DNA of 64,000 bases. Source: Mycobacterium sp. 852002-40037_SCH5390672 (GTDB taxonomy: Bacteria; Actinomycetota; Actinomycetes; Mycobacteriales; Mycobacteriaceae). This document shows, one piece after another, positions 44,585-58,600 of this stretch. The translations under genes and the position numbers were made by a program. The DNA lies in NCBI RefSeq assembly GCF_001665875.1, contig NZ_LZTA01000078.1, positions 1-64,000 of the forward strand, read 5' to 3'. Position 1 is the first letter of the stretch, and each line of letters begins with the position of its first letter. A model generated the notes under the pieces. The model worked only from the letters and a program-made list of their open reading frames with translations, had not been told where the DNA came from and ran no database searches.

Positions 44585-45676
44585 TCAGGGGCTGATCGCG
44601 AGGAACACGTAGGCGGCCAACAGGACCAGGTGCACCTCGCCCTGCAGGCGAGTGGCCCGGCCGGGGACCACCGTCAGCACGCTGATCACGACGGTCAGGG
44701 CGAGCAACACCAGCTGGATGGCGCCCAGGCCGAGCACCAGCGGCCCTTTGAGCCATATCGACGCCAGCGCGATCGCCGGGATGGTCAGCCCGATGCTGGC
44801 CATCGCCGAGCCGTACGCCAGGTTCAGACTGATCTGGATGCGGCCCTGCCGCGCCGCGCGCACCGCCGCGAGGGTCTCGGGCAGCAGCACCAGCGCCGCG
44901 ATGATCACCCCCACGAACGACTGGGGGAAGCCGACCGCGGTCACCGCTCGCTCGACGGCCGGTGACTCCTCCTCGGCCAGGCCCACCACCGCCACCAAGG
45001 CGCCGAGCATCAGCCCGAGGCTGGTCAGCGCCGCGCGGGCGGTCGGTGGTTCCGCGTGGCTCTCGTCTTCGAACAAGCGCTTTTGGCCCTTCTGCGCGAC
45101 GGGCAGAAAGAAGTCGCGGTGCCGCACCGTCTGGGTGAAGACGAAAAGCAGGTAAACGAGAAGCGAGGCGACCGCGGCGAAAGCGAGCTGGCCCGGTGAG
45201 AACTCCTTGCCGACGGTCGTGGTGGTGAACGCGGGCAGCACCAGGCTCATCGTCGCCAGGGTGGTCAGCGTGGCCAGCGCGGCGCCGCTGCCCTCGGCAT
45301 TGAACAACGTCACGCCGTAGCGCCGGGACCCGAGCAGCAGCGACAATCCGGCGATTCCGTTGGTGGTGATCATCAGCGCGGCGAAGGCCGTGTCCCTGGC
45401 CAGCGTCGCCGTCTCGTTGCCGCCGGACGCCATCAGTTCGACGATCAGGGCCACCTCGATGACGGTCACCGCCGCCGCGAGCACCAGCGACCCGAACGGT
45501 TCGCCGACCCGATGTGCGACCACCTCCGCGTGATGCACCGCGGCAACCACCGCACCGATCAGGAACAGCGCCGCCAGCCCGACCAGCACCGGCCCGAGCG
45601 TCTCGCCCCAGATCAATGCCAGCACGACGACGGAAAGCACCGGCACGACGACGTTCCAGGACGACCATTTCGACAT
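44585..45676 (-). CDS. chaA: Ca2+/H+ (Na+/H+) antiporter ChaA-type
   Basis: The 363-residue cation exchanger starts at ATG 45676 (MSKWSSWNVV), the length seen in M. tuberculosis (about 360). Eleven hydrophobic helices contain the two pseudo-repeat CaCA motifs: VIEVALIVELMASGGNETATLARDT and VLLPETLAAVRAARQGRIQISLNLAYGSAMASIG, with the conserved acidic residues. It is 130 bp after hisI and may be a separate unit. Confidence 0.9.
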   Translation of the reverse strand: MSKWSSWNVVVPVLSVVVLALIWGETLGPVLVGLAALFLIGAVVAAVHHAEVVAHRVGEPFGSLVLAAAVTVIEVALIVELMASGGNETATLARDTAFAALMITTNGIAGLSLLLGSRRYGVTLFNAEGSGAALATLTTLATMSLVLPAFTTTTVGKEFSPGQLAFAAVASLLVYLLFVFTQTVRHRDFFLPVAQKGQKRLFEDESHAEPPTARAALTSLGLMLGALVAVVGLAEEESPAVERAVTAVGFPQSFVGVIIAALVLLPETLAAVRAARQGRIQISLNLAYGSAMASIGLTIPAIALASIWLKGPLVLGLGAIQLVLLALTVVISVLTVVPGRATRLQGEVHLVLLAAYVFLAISP

Positions 45677-45806
45677 TGACTGCCATTCTTGTCGAAGTCG
45701 TGGCCCATGCCTGCGGAAAGTGACCGTAGACACGCCTGGCCACGCTTGCTGGGTGTCGCATCGCGGCCGTCCGGCCGACTCGGTGGGCGATAATCGGTTG
45801 CGAAGG

Positions 45807-46154
45807 TCAGTGCTCCGGAGCCAGCAGCACGTCGGCGTCGAAGCAGCTGTGCTCGCCGGTGTGGCAGGCCCCGCCGACCTGGTCGACCGTCAGTAGCACG
45901 GTATCGCCGTCGCAATCCAGGCGCACCGAGTGGACGTGTTGGGTGTGACCGGACGTCGCCCCCTTGATCCACTGCTGGCCGCGCGACCGTGAATAGTAGG
46001 TCGCCTCACGGGTTTCCAGGGTTCGGGCCAGCGCCGCGTCGTCCATCCAGGCGACCATCAGCACGTCACCGGTGCCGCGCTCCTGCACCACGGCGGCAAA
46101 CAGGCCCTCGGCGTTGCGCTTCAGCCGCGCGGCGATCAGCGGGTCGAGCGTCAT
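45807..46154 (-). CDS. hisI: Phosphoribosyl-AMP cyclohydrolase
   Basis: The 115-residue zinc enzyme opens the adenine ring of PR-AMP, the third His step. The metal and substrate motif [19 protein letters not shown], followed by TGEHSCF, is complete. No HisE pyrophosphohydrolase domain is fused, as usual in mycobacteria. The ATG overlaps the hisF stop (ATGA). Confidence 0.96.
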   Translation of the reverse strand: MTLDPLIAARLKRNAEGLFAAVVQERGTGDVLMVAWMDDAALARTLETREATYYSRSRGQQWIKGATSGHTQHVHSVRLDCDGDTVLLTVDQVGGACHTGEHSCFDADVLLAPEH

Positions 46155-46939
46155 CGCACGGTGATCCCTTCTGCGGCCATGGCGGCCTTCACCTGCCCGA
46201 TGGTCAATTCCCGGAAATGGAACACGCTGGCCGCCAACACCGCATCGGCGCCGGCCGCGATCGCCGGCGCGAAGTGTTCGGCCGCCCCCGCGCCGCCGCT
46301 GGCGATGACCGGCACCGTGACCGCCGAACGCACCGCTTGCAGCATCTCCAAGTCGAATCCGGCTTTGGTGCCATCGGCGTCCATCGAGTTCAGCAGGATC
46401 TCGCCCACCCCCAAATCGGCCCCGCGCGAAGCCCACTCGACCGCGTCGAGCCCGGTGCCGCGGCGCCCGCCATGGGTGGTGACCTCCCAGCCCGACGGTG
46501 TCGGCACCGCGCCGGGGGGCACCGTGCGGGCATCGACGGACAGCACGATGCACTGGGAGCCGAACTGCCGCGCCATCTCTGCGAGCAACTCGGGCCGGGC
46601 GATCGCGGCGGTGTTGATGGAGACCTTGTCGGCTCCCGCACGCAGCAACACGTCGACGTCGGCCACGGTGCGCACCCCGCCGCCGACGGTCAGCGGGATG
46701 AAGACCTGCTCGGCCGTGCGTCGCACCACATCGAGCATGGTCGCCCGTCCCGACGACGACGCGGTCACGTCGAGAAAGGTGAGCTCGTCGGCGCCTTCGG
46801 CGTCATAGGCGGCCGCAAGTTCCACGGGATCGCCCGCGTCCCGGAGGTTTTCGAAGTTGACCCCCTTGACCACGCGGCCCCCGTCGACGTCCAGGCACGG
46901 GATGACTCGCACCGCCAGGCCCTTGGGGTTCGGGGGCAT
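46151..46939 (-). CDS. hisF: Imidazole glycerol phosphate synthase cyclase subunit
   Basis: The 262-residue barrel uses ammonia from HisH to make IGP and AICAR. Catalytic Asp lies in [17 protein letters not shown] and the second in [16 protein letters not shown]. Phosphate loops VGGGVRT and ASGGAG are intact. ATG 46939 lies one base after the impA stop. Confidence 0.97.
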   Translation of the reverse strand: MPPNPKGLAVRVIPCLDVDGGRVVKGVNFENLRDAGDPVELAAAYDAEGADELTFLDVTASSSGRATMLDVVRRTAEQVFIPLTVGGGVRTVADVDVLLRAGADKVSINTAAIARPELLAEMARQFGSQCIVLSVDARTVPPGAVPTPSGWEVTTHGGRRGTGLDAVEWASRGADLGVGEILLNSMDADGTKAGFDLEMLQAVRSAVTVPVIASGGAGAAEHFAPAIAAGADAVLAASVFHFRELTIGQVKAAMAAEGITVR

Positions 46940-46940
46940 G

Positions 46941-47741
46941 TCAGTAATCCTCCGGTCGGCCCGTGGCGCGCAGGATTTCGAGGATCTCGGCGTGCGCGGC
47001 GGGCCCCGCCGCCAGCGCGGAATCCGATGAGGGAGTCCACGGTTGTCCGGCCAGGTCGGTGACGACACCGCCGGCGGCTTTGACCAGCGCGACCCCGGCC
47101 GCGTGGTCCCACACGTGGCCACCGAAACTTATTGCCGCACCGAGTATTCCGTCGGCGACAAACGCGAGGTCCAGACCGGTGGAGCCGTGCATGCGCAACC
47201 GGGACGAGACCCGGCTGAGGTTCTCCAGCACCGCGATTCGGTAGCGTCCCGGAAACCGGCCGCGGGCATCCGCGCTGAACGACCCGGCACCGACCAGGGC
47301 GTCGCCCAGGTCGATACGGGTCAGCGGCGGCTGCGGCGCCCCGTTCTTGTGCAACGGGCCGCCCGCCACCGCGGTGTAGCGCTGGTTCATGAACGGCAGC
47401 CAGGTCAGTCCGGCCACCGGGTCACCATGGTGCAGCAGGCCCAGCAAGATCCCGGCCATCGGCGATCCGGCCGCGTAGTTGAACGTGCCGTCGACGGGAT
47501 CCAATACCCACACCCATGGCGAGTCGACGGCCGAACCGCCGAATTCCTCGCCGTGCACCCCTATCCCGGTGGCTTCGACGAGCGCGGCGACCACCTGCCG
47601 CTCGATCGCGAGGTCGACGTCGGTGGCGAAGTCGTTGCCCTTCTTGCGGACCGCGGAATCGGCGCGATGACCGGCAAGAAACGGCTCGGATGCGTCGTCG
47701 AGAATCGCCGACGCCTGCGCCACCAACGTGTGCACGTCCAT
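46941..47741 (-). CDS. impA: Inositol-monophosphatase family protein
   Basis: The 266-residue phosphatase has metal motif [16 protein letters not shown] and motif [16 protein letters not shown], plus the Glu in GVHGEEFGG. Its place inside the his operon invites a histidinol-phosphate phosphatase role, but M. tuberculosis ImpA is regarded as one of several inositol phosphatases linked to phosphatidylinositol mannoside synthesis. Sequence alone cannot decide. Confidence 0.9.
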   Translation of the reverse strand: MDVHTLVAQASAILDDASEPFLAGHRADSAVRKKGNDFATDVDLAIERQVVAALVEATGIGVHGEEFGGSAVDSPWVWVLDPVDGTFNYAAGSPMAGILLGLLHHGDPVAGLTWLPFMNQRYTAVAGGPLHKNGAPQPPLTRIDLGDALVGAGSFSADARGRFPGRYRIAVLENLSRVSSRLRMHGSTGLDLAFVADGILGAAISFGGHVWDHAAGVALVKAAGGVVTDLAGQPWTPSSDSALAAGPAAHAEILEILRATGRPEDY

Positions 47742-47747
47742 GCCGTT

Positions 47748-48479
47748 CTACTCCGCCACCGCGGCCAGCGCCTGCGGCAAGGTGAATCGCCCGGCGTAGA
47801 GGGCCTTGCCCACGATGGCGCCCTCGACCCCGCGGCCGGTGAGGGTGGCGATAGCGCGCAGGTCGTCGAGGCTGGACACGCCGCCCGAGGCGATCACCGG
47901 GGCGTCGGTGCGGTCGGCGACGGATGCGAGCAGGTCCAGGTTGGGACCGCCCAGCGTGCCGTCCTTGGTCACGTCGGTGACCACGAACCGCGAACATCCT
48001 TGCCCGTCAAGGCGTTCCAGCACTTCCCACAGGTCGCCGCCGTCGGTTTCCCAGCCCCGCCCGCGCAGCCGGTGCGCGCCGTCGACGATCTGTACGTCCA
48101 GCCCCACCGCGACCTTGTCGCCATGCTGACTCATCGCCCGGGCGCACCACTGCGGATCTTCCAGGGCCGCCGTACCCAGATTCACCCGGGCACAGCCGGT
48201 GGCCAGGGCGGCGGCCAGCGAATCGTCGTCGCGGATCCCGCCGGACAACTCCACCTGCACGTCGAGCTTGCCGACCACCTCGGCCAGCAGTTCGCGGTTG
48301 GAACCGCGGCCGAACGCCGCGTCCAGGTCGACCAGATGGATCCATTCGGCGCCGTCGCGCTGCCAGGTCAGCGCGGCGTCCAGCGCTGAGCCGTATTCGG
48401 TTTCACTGCCCGCCTTGCCCTGCACCAGACGCACGGCACGGCCGTCGACCACGTCGACCGCGGGCAACAAGATCAACAC
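47748..48479 (-). CDS. hisA: Bifunctional HisA/TrpF isomerase (PriA)
   Basis: The 243-residue barrel isomerises ProFAR in His synthesis. In actinobacteria it also isomerises phosphoribosylanthranilate in Trp synthesis. Asp9 ([15 protein letters not shown]) and the second catalytic Asp in [16 protein letters not shown] are present. The sequence is nearly colinear with M. tuberculosis PriA. Absence of trpF from the trp cluster in this window is consistent with dual use. Confidence 0.96.
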   Translation of the reverse strand: MLILLPAVDVVDGRAVRLVQGKAGSETEYGSALDAALTWQRDGAEWIHLVDLDAAFGRGSNRELLAEVVGKLDVQVELSGGIRDDDSLAAALATGCARVNLGTAALEDPQWCARAMSQHGDKVAVGLDVQIVDGAHRLRGRGWETDGGDLWEVLERLDGQGCSRFVVTDVTKDGTLGGPNLDLLASVADRTDAPVIASGGVSSLDDLRAIATLTGRGVEGAIVGKALYAGRFTLPQALAAVAE

Positions 48480-48561
48480 ATTCCCTCCTGTGTGCCGCGA
48501 CCGCAGCGAATCACGTGCGTCCTCGGCTGTTGCTTGGCAGAAAGCGCTTTCGCGAGATCCT

Positions 48562-49178
48562 TCACAATCCCTGGACCCAATTGCTCAACACCGCCGCGCC
48601 GGCATCCCCGCTCTTCTCCGGGTGAAATTGGGTGGCGGACAGGGGCCCGTCCTCGACCGCGGCCAGAAACGGGCCTTCATGGGCGGCCCACGTCAGCACC
48701 GCATCGGGTGAACCTTCCCACTGTTGCGCGGCATAGGAGTGCACGAAGTAGAACCGGGTGTCCGCATCGAGTCCCTTGAACAGGACCGTGCCGGGCCCGG
48801 ATTCGACGATGTTCCAGCCCATGTGCGGGATGACCGGCGCCTGCAGCCGGGTGACGTATCCCGGCCACTGACCGCATCCCGCGGTTTCCACACTGAATTC
48901 GACGCCGCGGGCGAACAGGATCTGCATGCCGACGCAGACACCCAGCACCGGGCGCCCCGCGGCGACCCGGTCGGCGATGATGCGGTCCCCGCCGATGTTG
49001 CGCAGTCCCGTCATGCACGACTCGTAGGCGCCGACGCCGGGCACCACCAGTCCGTCGGCGGCCGCCGCGGCACCCGCGTCGCCGGTCACCTCGACCGACG
49101 CCCCGACCCGCTCGAGCGCACGCTGAGCCGACCGCAGGTTGCCCGAGCCATAGTCAAGGACAACAACCGATTTCCCCG

Positions 49179-49182
<4 letters not shown>
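48562..49182 (-). CDS. hisH: Imidazole glycerol phosphate synthase glutaminase subunit
   Basis: The 206-residue class I amidotransferase has nucleophile Cys83 (GVCVGMQIL) and the His-Glu pair in [11 protein letters not shown]; oxyanion loop PGVGAY is normal. It supplies ammonia to HisF. The start overlaps hisB by four bases; hisA begins 82 bp further on. Confidence 0.97.
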
Positions 49183-52281
<3,099 letters not shown>

Positions 52282-52376
52282 TGTCCCAGAGGAACTCAAG
52301 TCAATATCCGACCGGTACAGTGCCGGTATCGAGGCCTTATCCCGCGCCAAAAGAAGAGCCGACCCAGGGAGCCGCC

Positions 52377-52790
52377 ATGTCCGCTAAGGATCACCCCAAC
52401 AACGCTCCGGGCGTCCCGATGGTCTTCCCGCCCTGGTTTGAGCGATTCCAGATCAAATACTTCAACCCGGCGATGAAGCCGATCGCCCGTTTTCTGCCCG
52501 GGACCGCCACCATCAAGCATCGGGGCCGCACGTCCGGCAAGCCCTACGAGACCATCGTCACCCCCTATCGCAAAGGGAACGTGCTGGCGATCGCGCTGGG
52601 TCACGGCAAGACGAACTGGGTGAAGAACGTGCTGGCCGCCGGCGAGGCGGACGTGGAATTCGGCCGCAACCGGACGGTGCACCTGATCAACCCGCGCATC
52701 CTGCCCGCCGGCTCGGACGGGGACGGGCTGCCGCGAATGGCAAAGATGCAGTTGCGCCGAATCGGCGTTTTCGTCGCCGACATCGCCTGA
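52377..52790 (+). CDS. F420-dependent nitroreductase-fold protein (DUF385; Rv1598c-like)
   Basis: The 137-residue split-barrel protein starts at ATG 52377, five to six bases after [27 protein letters not shown] followed by [21 protein letters not shown] is the pattern of deazaflavin (F420)-dependent nitroreductase (Ddn) relatives. Such proteins reduce quinones or nitro compounds at the membrane. The substrate is unknown. Confidence 0.85.
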   Translation: MSAKDHPNNAPGVPMVFPPWFERFQIKYFNPAMKPIARFLPGTATIKHRGRTSGKPYETIVTPYRKGNVLAIALGHGKTNWVKNVLAAGEADVEFGRNRTVHLINPRILPAGSDGDGLPRMAKMQLRRIGVFVADIA

Positions 52791-52798
52791 GGCCGACC

Positions 52799-52814
52799 GC
52801 CCGGGTTCCCGGGC
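52799..52814. terminator. Short GC hairpin between convergent genes
   Basis: GCCCGG and CCGGGC arms with loop GTTC lie 8 bp after the nitroreductase-like stop and 27 bp from the nadC stop. There is no U tract. It may act in either direction, as an intrinsic-like terminator. Confidence 0.4.
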
Positions 52815-52840
52815 CGCGCGGACGCACCTCAAGCGAACAC

Positions 52841-53701
52841 CTACATGTCGAGGCCGATATCGAGCACCCGGACCGAATGGGTCAGCGCGCCGACGGCCAG
52901 GTAGTCCACGCCCGTCGCGGCGTAGGCGGCCGCATTCTCGAGGCTGAGCCCACCCGAGGACTCGAGCAGCACGGCGGGTGCGCGCGCATCCCGGCGCTGC
53001 GCGGCCATCTGCGTCTGCCACACCGGGAAGTTGTCCAGCAGGATCAGCTCGGGCTTCTCGGGCAGCACCTCATCCAGCTGCTCGAGTGAATCCACTTCCA
53101 CCTCGCACGGCAGATCCGGTGCCGCGTCGCGCACGGCCCGCAGCGCGTCGACCACCGATCCCGCGGCCACCACGTGGTTGTCCTTGATCAGGGCGGCGTC
53201 GCCGAGCCCGAGGCGGTGGTTGACGCCGCCGCCGACCCGGACCGCGTATTTCTGTAAGACACGCAGGCCGGGCAGCGTTTTACGGGTATCTCGCACCTTG
53301 GCCTTGGTGCCGTGCACGGCGGCCACCCAGTGCGCCGTCGTGGTGGCGATCCCGGACAGGTGGCAGATCAGGTTCAGCATGGTTCGCTCGGCGGTCAGCA
53401 GGCCGCGGGTTTCGGCTCGCAGCGTCAGCACCGACTCACCCGGCTCCAGGTGGGCACCGTCCTCAACGCGGTCGAGGACCTCGTAGCCGCGGGCGCCGAG
53501 CACCTCGTCGAGGACCAGCAAAGCGATATCGATGCCGGCGATCACGCCGGGCTGGCGGGGCACCATGGCTGCGGTGGCCACCGCCTCGGCGGGCACCGTC
53601 GCCAGGGTGGTGATGTCGGGTCCGTAGCGCAGGTCCTCCACCAGGCCGCGTTTGACGGTTTCGCGCGCGGCGGTCAGTTCACAGTCGGACATCGTGGTCA
53701 T
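52841..53701 (-). CDS. nadC: Quinolinate phosphoribosyltransferase (decarboxylating)
   Basis: The 286-residue enzyme turns quinolinate and PRPP into NaMN. RDTRKTLPGLRVLQKYAV, GGGVNHRLGLGDAALIKDNH, CEVEVDSLEQ and LESSGGLSLENAAAYA are the substrate-site motifs. ATG 53701 overlaps the nadB stop by four bases, completing nadABC. Confidence 0.97.
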   Translation of the reverse strand: MTTMSDCELTAARETVKRGLVEDLRYGPDITTLATVPAEAVATAAMVPRQPGVIAGIDIALLVLDEVLGARGYEVLDRVEDGAHLEPGESVLTLRAETRGLLTAERTMLNLICHLSGIATTTAHWVAAVHGTKAKVRDTRKTLPGLRVLQKYAVRVGGGVNHRLGLGDAALIKDNHVVAAGSVVDALRAVRDAAPDLPCEVEVDSLEQLDEVLPEKPELILLDNFPVWQTQMAAQRRDARAPAVLLESSGGLSLENAAAYAATGVDYLAVGALTHSVRVLDIGLDM

Positions 53702-55278
53702 ACGACCGCCGCCAACCCCTCCACCAGCACAGCGCTCTGGTCGTCAGCCAGGCGCAGCACGTTGCTGCGTCCCAGCTCGGATGCGGTCCGCGGATAGTCC
53801 TGGCGGTGGTGGCAGCCCCGGCTCTCGGTGCGGGCCAGCGCGGCGGCCGCGACCGCGCGGGCGGCGACGGCCAGCGCGACATCCTCGAAGTCGCGGCGGG
53901 CGGATACTTTGCGGATCTTCGCCTGCGACAGCATGGTGGACAAGCGGGTCAGTCCGGCGGCGTCGCGTACCACCGAAGCATCCCGGCTCATCGCGCGCTG
54001 CAGTTCCGCACGCCCGGGCGCGGTATGGACGACCGATTCTGGCGCGACGGCGTGAACACGCCCGGTCGCTGCCGCATGCGCGGCCGCCAATTTGCCGGCC
54101 CGGCCGCCGACTACCAGACCTTCCAGCAGGCTGTTGGACGCCAGCCTGTTGGCGCCGTGCAGTCCGGTGCGCGCCACCTCGCCCGCGGCGAACAATCCCG
54201 GCAGCTCGGTTTGGCCGTACACATCGGTGACGATTCCGCCGCAGCTGTAATGCGCCCCGGGAACGACCGGAATGGGTTGGTGCACGGGATCGATGCCGGC
54301 GGCCCGGCAGGCGGCCGTCACCGTCGGGAACCGGTTGGCGAAGTCGCCGATGTGTCGCGCATCGAGGAAGACGCAGGCATCGCCGGTGGCCCTCAGCCGG
54401 GAGTCGATGGCCGCGGCGACGACGTCGCGGGGCGCCAGGTCCCCCATCGGGTGAACACCGGCTGTCACCGAATCGCCTTGCCGGTCAATCAATCTCGCGC
54501 CCTCGCCGCGGATGGCCTCGGTGACCAACGGACGCCGCCCGCTGGCGGCATCCGGCGCGAAAAGCATCGTGGGATGGAACTGGATGAACTCGAGGTCACT
54601 GACCGCGACCCCGGCCCACAAGCCCAGCGCGATTCCGTCGCCGGTGGAGCCCTCGGGGTTGGTGGTCGCGCCGTACAGGTGCCCGAGACCGCCGGAGGCC
54701 AGGATCACGGAAGGCGCGCTGATGATTCCGTACCCCTCCGGGGTGCCCACCAGGACGCCGGTCACGGCTGCATCGTCGTGCAGAACCCGCAGCGCCACAT
54801 GGCCGCTGCGGATGTCCAGCATGCGTGCGGCGTGGTCGAGGGCGCGCTGCACCTCCGCGCCGGTGGCGTCGCCGCCGGCGTGCACGATGCGGCGCCGGGA
54901 GTGTCCACCTTCGCGTGTCAGCGCCCACTTGCCGGGCGCGGATTCGTCGAATCGCGCTCCGGCGCCGACCAATTCGGCGACGGCCGCGTACCCGTCGGCG
55001 ACGATAGAGTAGACCGACTGGGGATCGCACAGACCCGCGCCGGCCACCACGGTGTCGGCGACGTGGGCCTCCACCGAGTCGTCATTGTCCGGCAGCACCA
55101 CCGCGATGCCGCCCTGCGCGTAGTGCGTCGCGGTCGCCCCCCGGGCATGGTCGGCCTTGCTCAGCACGACGACGTTGCGGCCGGCCCGATGGGCGGCCAG
55201 GGCGGCGGCCAATCCCGCGACACCGGTACCGATCACGACGACGTCAGCGCTGTGGGTCCACTGGGGACTGGCGGTCAT
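53698..55278 (-). CDS. nadB: L-aspartate oxidase
   Basis: The 526-residue FAD enzyme oxidises aspartate to iminoaspartate. The FAD dinucleotide fold [45 protein letters not shown] and [29 protein letters not shown] are all intact, with the succinate-dehydrogenase-like catalytic Arg region [16 protein letters not shown] 55278 overlaps the nadA stop (ATGA). The open frame continues upstream inside nadA but is a shadow. Confidence 0.97.
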   Translation of the reverse strand: MTASPQWTHSADVVVIGTGVAGLAAALAAHRAGRNVVVLSKADHARGATATHYAQGGIAVVLPDNDDSVEAHVADTVVAGAGLCDPQSVYSIVADGYAAVAELVGAGARFDESAPGKWALTREGGHSRRRIVHAGGDATGAEVQRALDHAARMLDIRSGHVALRVLHDDAAVTGVLVGTPEGYGIISAPSVILASGGLGHLYGATTNPEGSTGDGIALGLWAGVAVSDLEFIQFHPTMLFAPDAASGRRPLVTEAIRGEGARLIDRQGDSVTAGVHPMGDLAPRDVVAAAIDSRLRATGDACVFLDARHIGDFANRFPTVTAACRAAGIDPVHQPIPVVPGAHYSCGGIVTDVYGQTELPGLFAAGEVARTGLHGANRLASNSLLEGLVVGGRAGKLAAAHAAATGRVHAVAPESVVHTAPGRAELQRAMSRDASVVRDAAGLTRLSTMLSQAKIRKVSARRDFEDVALAVAARAVAAAALARTESRGCHHRQDYPRTASELGRSNVLRLADDQSAVLVEGLAAVV

Positions 55279-56324
55279 TCGCCACCGCCCGGCTGTCCGA
55301 TTTCGATCATTCGCTGCACGCTGCGCCGGCCGGCGGCGGCGACGTCGGGGTGAACGTGAACTTCGTCGGCCCCCTCGACCAGGCAGCGCAGCAGGGCCGC
55401 CGGGGTGATCATCTTCATGAACTTGCACGAGGCCCGGTCGTTCACCGCGCGGAAGTCGACTTGCGGTGCCGCCCGGCGCAATTGGTAGAGCATGCCGACC
55501 TCGGTCGCGACCAGCACCTTGCGTGCGTTGGTCTGGTTGGCGGCCTCCAGCATGCCGCCGGTGGACAAGATCTTCACCCGGTCCGGCGGGAAGGCGCCCT
55601 CGCCGGCGAGATACAGCGCCGAAGTGGCGCAACCACATTCGGGGTGCACGAAGAGTTCGGCGTCGGGGTTGGCGCGGGCCTGGTCGTTGAGTTCGTCGCC
55701 GTTGATCCCGGCATGCACGTGGCATTCGCCCGCCCACACGTGCAGGTTCTCGCGACCCGTCATCCGACGGACGTGGGCGCCGAGGAACTGATCCGGGCAG
55801 AACAGCACCTCACGGTCCGGGTCGATGGACTCCACGACCTCGACCGCGTTGGACGAGGTGCAGCAGATGTCGGTGAGCGCCTTGACCGCCGCCGTGGTGT
55901 TGACGTAGGAGACGACGACCGCGCCGGGGTGTTCGTCCTTCCAGGCGCGCAATTCGTCGGCGGTGATGGACTCGGCCAGCGAGCAGCCGGCGCGCTGATC
56001 CGGGATGAGCACGGTCTTGTCGGGGCTCAGGATCTTGGCGGTCTCCGCCATGAAGTGCACCCCGCAGAACACGATGGTGTCCTCGGGCGCCTCGGCGGCG
56101 ATCCGCGACAGCGCCAGTGAGTCGCCCACGTGATCGGCGACATCCTGGATCTCGGGCAGCTGATAGTTGTGCGCCAGTACGGTGGCGCCGCGAAGCTTGG
56201 CCAGGCGGCGAACCTCGGCGGCCCACTGCTCATCACCGGCCACGCCCGCGTAGCCGGTGGGGGAATCCGTGATGTCGGCGATCATGCCTTCGGCGAGCGT
56301 GTCCATGCGATTGATAACCGTCAT
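55275..56324 (-). CDS. nadA: Quinolinate synthase A
   Basis: The 349-residue [4Fe-4S] enzyme condenses iminoaspartate with DHAP. The three cluster cysteines are in [24 protein letters not shown] and [10 protein letters not shown]. The ATG follows AAAGGAG by five bases; the longer upstream frame runs through the nrtR gene and is not coding. The promoter overlaps the NrtR-type palindrome. Confidence 0.97.
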   Translation of the reverse strand: MTVINRMDTLAEGMIADITDSPTGYAGVAGDEQWAAEVRRLAKLRGATVLAHNYQLPEIQDVADHVGDSLALSRIAAEAPEDTIVFCGVHFMAETAKILSPDKTVLIPDQRAGCSLAESITADELRAWKDEHPGAVVVSYVNTTAAVKALTDICCTSSNAVEVVESIDPDREVLFCPDQFLGAHVRRMTGRENLHVWAGECHVHAGINGDELNDQARANPDAELFVHPECGCATSALYLAGEGAFPPDRVKILSTGGMLEAANQTNARKVLVATEVGMLYQLRRAAPQVDFRAVNDRASCKFMKMITPAALLRCLVEGADEVHVHPDVAAAGRRSVQRMIEIGQPGGGE

Positions 56325-56347
56325 GGCGGCTCCTTTCAGACCAGGAG

Positions 56348-56370
56348 GTTTTCGACTTATAATCGAAAAC
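56348..56370. promoter_or_regulatory. NrtR-type operator palindrome between nadA and nrtR
   Basis: Perfect 8-bp arms GTTTTCGA (56348-56355) and TCGAAAAC (56363-56370) flank CTTATAA. The site directly abuts the nrtR ATG and lies 24 bp from the nadA start. It covers the nrtR -10 box (TATAAT) and a likely nadA -10 on the other strand, so one bound dimer could block both promoters. Confidence 0.8.
56358..56363 (+). promoter_or_regulatory. -10 box (TATAAT) of nrtR
   Basis: A consensus TATAAT lies in the spacer of the operator palindrome, seven bases before ATG 56371, indicating leaderless transcription of nrtR under its own control. Confidence 0.6.
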
Positions 56371-57096
56371 ATGGCCCATGGTAGCACCGCCCACGAAGTG
56401 CTCGCGGTCGTGTTCCAGGTTCGCGAAGTGGCCGGACCGGTTACGAACGAACGCCACGCGGCGAAACCGCAGCTGAACGTGCTGTTATGGCAGCGCGCCA
56501 GGGATCCGCAACAGGGCAGGTGGGCGCTGCCGGGCGGGCAGCTGCGCAACGACGAGGACATGATCACCTCGGTCCGGCGCCAGCTCGCCGAGAAAGTCGA
56601 CCTCAAAGAGCTGGCGCACCTGGAACAGCTTGCGGTGTTCTCCGACCCGCAACGGGTACCGGACACCCGCGTGATCGCGTCTACCTTCCTGGGCCTGGTG
56701 CCCTTCCCCGCCAGCCCCGAGCTGCCGCCGGATACCCGCTGGCATCCGGTGAACTCCCTGCCGCCGATGGCCTTCGACCACGGTCAGATGGTGGAGAACG
56801 CCCGCACCAGGCTGAACGCGAAACTGTCCTATACGAACATTGGCTTTGCTTTGGCGCCAAGGGAATTCGCGCTCTCCACGCTGCGCGACATTTATGGCGC
56901 CGCCCTGGGCTATCAGGTCGACGCGACGAACCTGCAGCGCGTGCTGGCCCGACGGGGCGTCATCACGGCGACCGGCACCATCGCGCAATCAGGCCGCAGC
57001 GGGGGGCGCCCGGCCGCGCTGTACCGGTTCACCGAGGCGGCGTTGCGGGTCACCGATGAGTTCGCCGCGCTCAAGCCGCCGGGGCCGCCAGGCTAG
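56371..57096 (+). CDS. nrtR: Nudix-related NAD biosynthesis repressor NrtR
   Basis: The 241-residue regulator joins an N-terminal Nudix-fold sensor (about 1-150) to a C-terminal winged helix (about 165-235: [37 protein letters not shown]). The Nudix box is degenerate ([24 protein letters not shown] without the REXXEE core), so it senses a metabolite and does not hydrolyse it. NrtR in M. smegmatis represses nadABC; the divergent position and the palindrome fit that role here. ATG 56371 is chosen because it directly follows the operator. Confidence 0.93.
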   Translation: MAHGSTAHEVLAVVFQVREVAGPVTNERHAAKPQLNVLLWQRARDPQQGRWALPGGQLRNDEDMITSVRRQLAEKVDLKELAHLEQLAVFSDPQRVPDTRVIASTFLGLVPFPASPELPPDTRWHPVNSLPPMAFDHGQMVENARTRLNAKLSYTNIGFALAPREFALSTLRDIYGAALGYQVDATNLQRVLARRGVITATGTIAQSGRSGGRPAALYRFTEAALRVTDEFAALKPPGPPG

Positions 57097-57259
57097 GCTT
57101 GGAAGAAAGCGTCCTCGGGCGACGTGGGCGTAAATCGATTTTTCGGTCCGCGTCTGACCTGGCTGGAGTGACGGAAAAGTCGCTCACAGTGCGGCGATTG
57201 CGTTTTGGTTACCTGCCGTTTGTGCGCGAGAATGCCGGGTGGCCACGAAGGGAGCCTCA

Positions 57260-58600
57260 ATGGCTGAGCTCGGCAACCTGGCAGGCACGCACGGCGCGGA
57301 ATGGATCGCCCGGCCGCCACACGAGGAACTGCAGCACAAGGTGCGTCCGCTGCTGCCGTCGGACGACCCGTTCTACCAGCCGCCACTGGGCTTCCAGCAC
57401 GCCGAGCCCGGCACCGTGCTGCGTTCGCGCGACGTCGAGCTGGCGTTCCTCGGCCTGATCCCGCAGCCGATCAAAGCCGTCCAGCTGCTGTACCGGACCA
57501 TGGACATGAACGGCGAGCCGGAGGCCACCGCCACGACGGTGATCGTCCCCGCCCACCTCGCTCCAGGGCAGTCCTGCCCGCTGCTGTCGTATCAGTGCGC
57601 CATCGACGCCGTCTCGTCGCGCTGTTTCCCGTCCTATGCGCTGCGGCGCAGGGCGAAGGCGCTGGGGGCGATCGGCCAGCTCGAGCTTTTTCTGATCGCC
57701 GCCGCCGTCGCCGAGGGGTGGGCCGTCTCGGTGCCCGACCACGAAGGTCTGCGCGGGCTGTGGGGCGCGCCGTACGAGCCCGGCTACCGCGTCCTGGACG
57801 GCATCCGGGCCGCGCGGAGTTCGGGGCGCCTGGGCCTGTCCGCGTCCGCCCCCATCGGCCTGTGGGGGTACTCCGGTGGCGGACTGGCCAGCGCGTGGGC
57901 CGCTGAGATGTGCGCCGAGTACGCGCCCGAACTGGACATCGTCGGGGCGGTGCTGGGCTCGCCCGTCGGGGACCTCGGCAACACCTTCCGCCGGCTCAAC
58001 GGCAGCTTCCTGTCGGGGCTTCCCGCGCTGGTGGTGGCCGCGCTCGCGCACATCTATCCCGACCTGGACCGGGTGATCAGAGAGCACACCAACGAGGAGG
58101 GGCGCGCCCTGCTCGACTCGCTGGAGAAGATGACGACGGTGGAAGCCGTGGTGCGGATGGCCGGCAAGAACATGGGCGACTACCTCGACGAGCCGCTCGA
58201 GCAGATCCTGTCCACCCCGGAGATCACCTACGTCTTCGACCACATCAAGCTGGGCGCCGCCGTCCCGACGCCACCGGTGTTGATCGTGCAGGCCGTGCAC
58301 GACTACCTGATCGACGTTCACGACATCGACGTGCTCGCCGACGCGTATTCGGCCGGCGGTGCGCGGGTCACCTACCACCGCGACGCCTTCAACGAGCACA
58401 TGATGCTGCATCCGCTGTCGGCGCCGATGGCGCTGCGCTGGCTGACGGATCGCTTCGAAGGCCGCCCGCTGACCGATCACCTGGTCCGAACCACGTGGCC
58501 GACGATGTTCAACCCGATGACCTACGTCGGCATGGCCCGGCTGGTGAAGATCGCGGCCAAAGTCGTCACGGGCCGCAAGATCGGCCGCCGTCCGCTATGA
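57260..58600 (+). CDS. Secretory-lipase-family alpha/beta hydrolase (Rv1592c-like)
   Basis: The 446-residue product (same length as Rv1592c) starts at ATG 57260, five bases after AGGGAG; GTG 57239 upstream is less likely. The nucleophile elbow is GYSGGG (about 207-212), a candidate Asp is in [12 protein letters not shown], and the His is in FNEHMMLHP. No clear signal peptide is seen despite the family name. Predicted to hydrolyse triglycerides or other acyl esters. It converges with and overlaps the DUF2567 gene by six bases. Confidence 0.88.
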   Translation: MAELGNLAGTHGAEWIARPPHEELQHKVRPLLPSDDPFYQPPLGFQHAEPGTVLRSRDVELAFLGLIPQPIKAVQLLYRTMDMNGEPEATATTVIVPAHLAPGQSCPLLSYQCAIDAVSSRCFPSYALRRRAKALGAIGQLELFLIAAAVAEGWAVSVPDHEGLRGLWGAPYEPGYRVLDGIRAARSSGRLGLSASAPIGLWGYSGGGLASAWAAEMCAEYAPELDIVGAVLGSPVGDLGNTFRRLNGSFLSGLPALVVAALAHIYPDLDRVIREHTNEEGRALLDSLEKMTTVEAVVRMAGKNMGDYLDEPLEQILSTPEITYVFDHIKLGAAVPTPPVLIVQAVHDYLIDVHDIDVLADAYSAGGARVTYHRDAFNEHMMLHPLSAPMALRWLTDRFEGRPLTDHLVRTTWPTMFNPMTYVGMARLVKIAAKVVTGRKIGRRPL

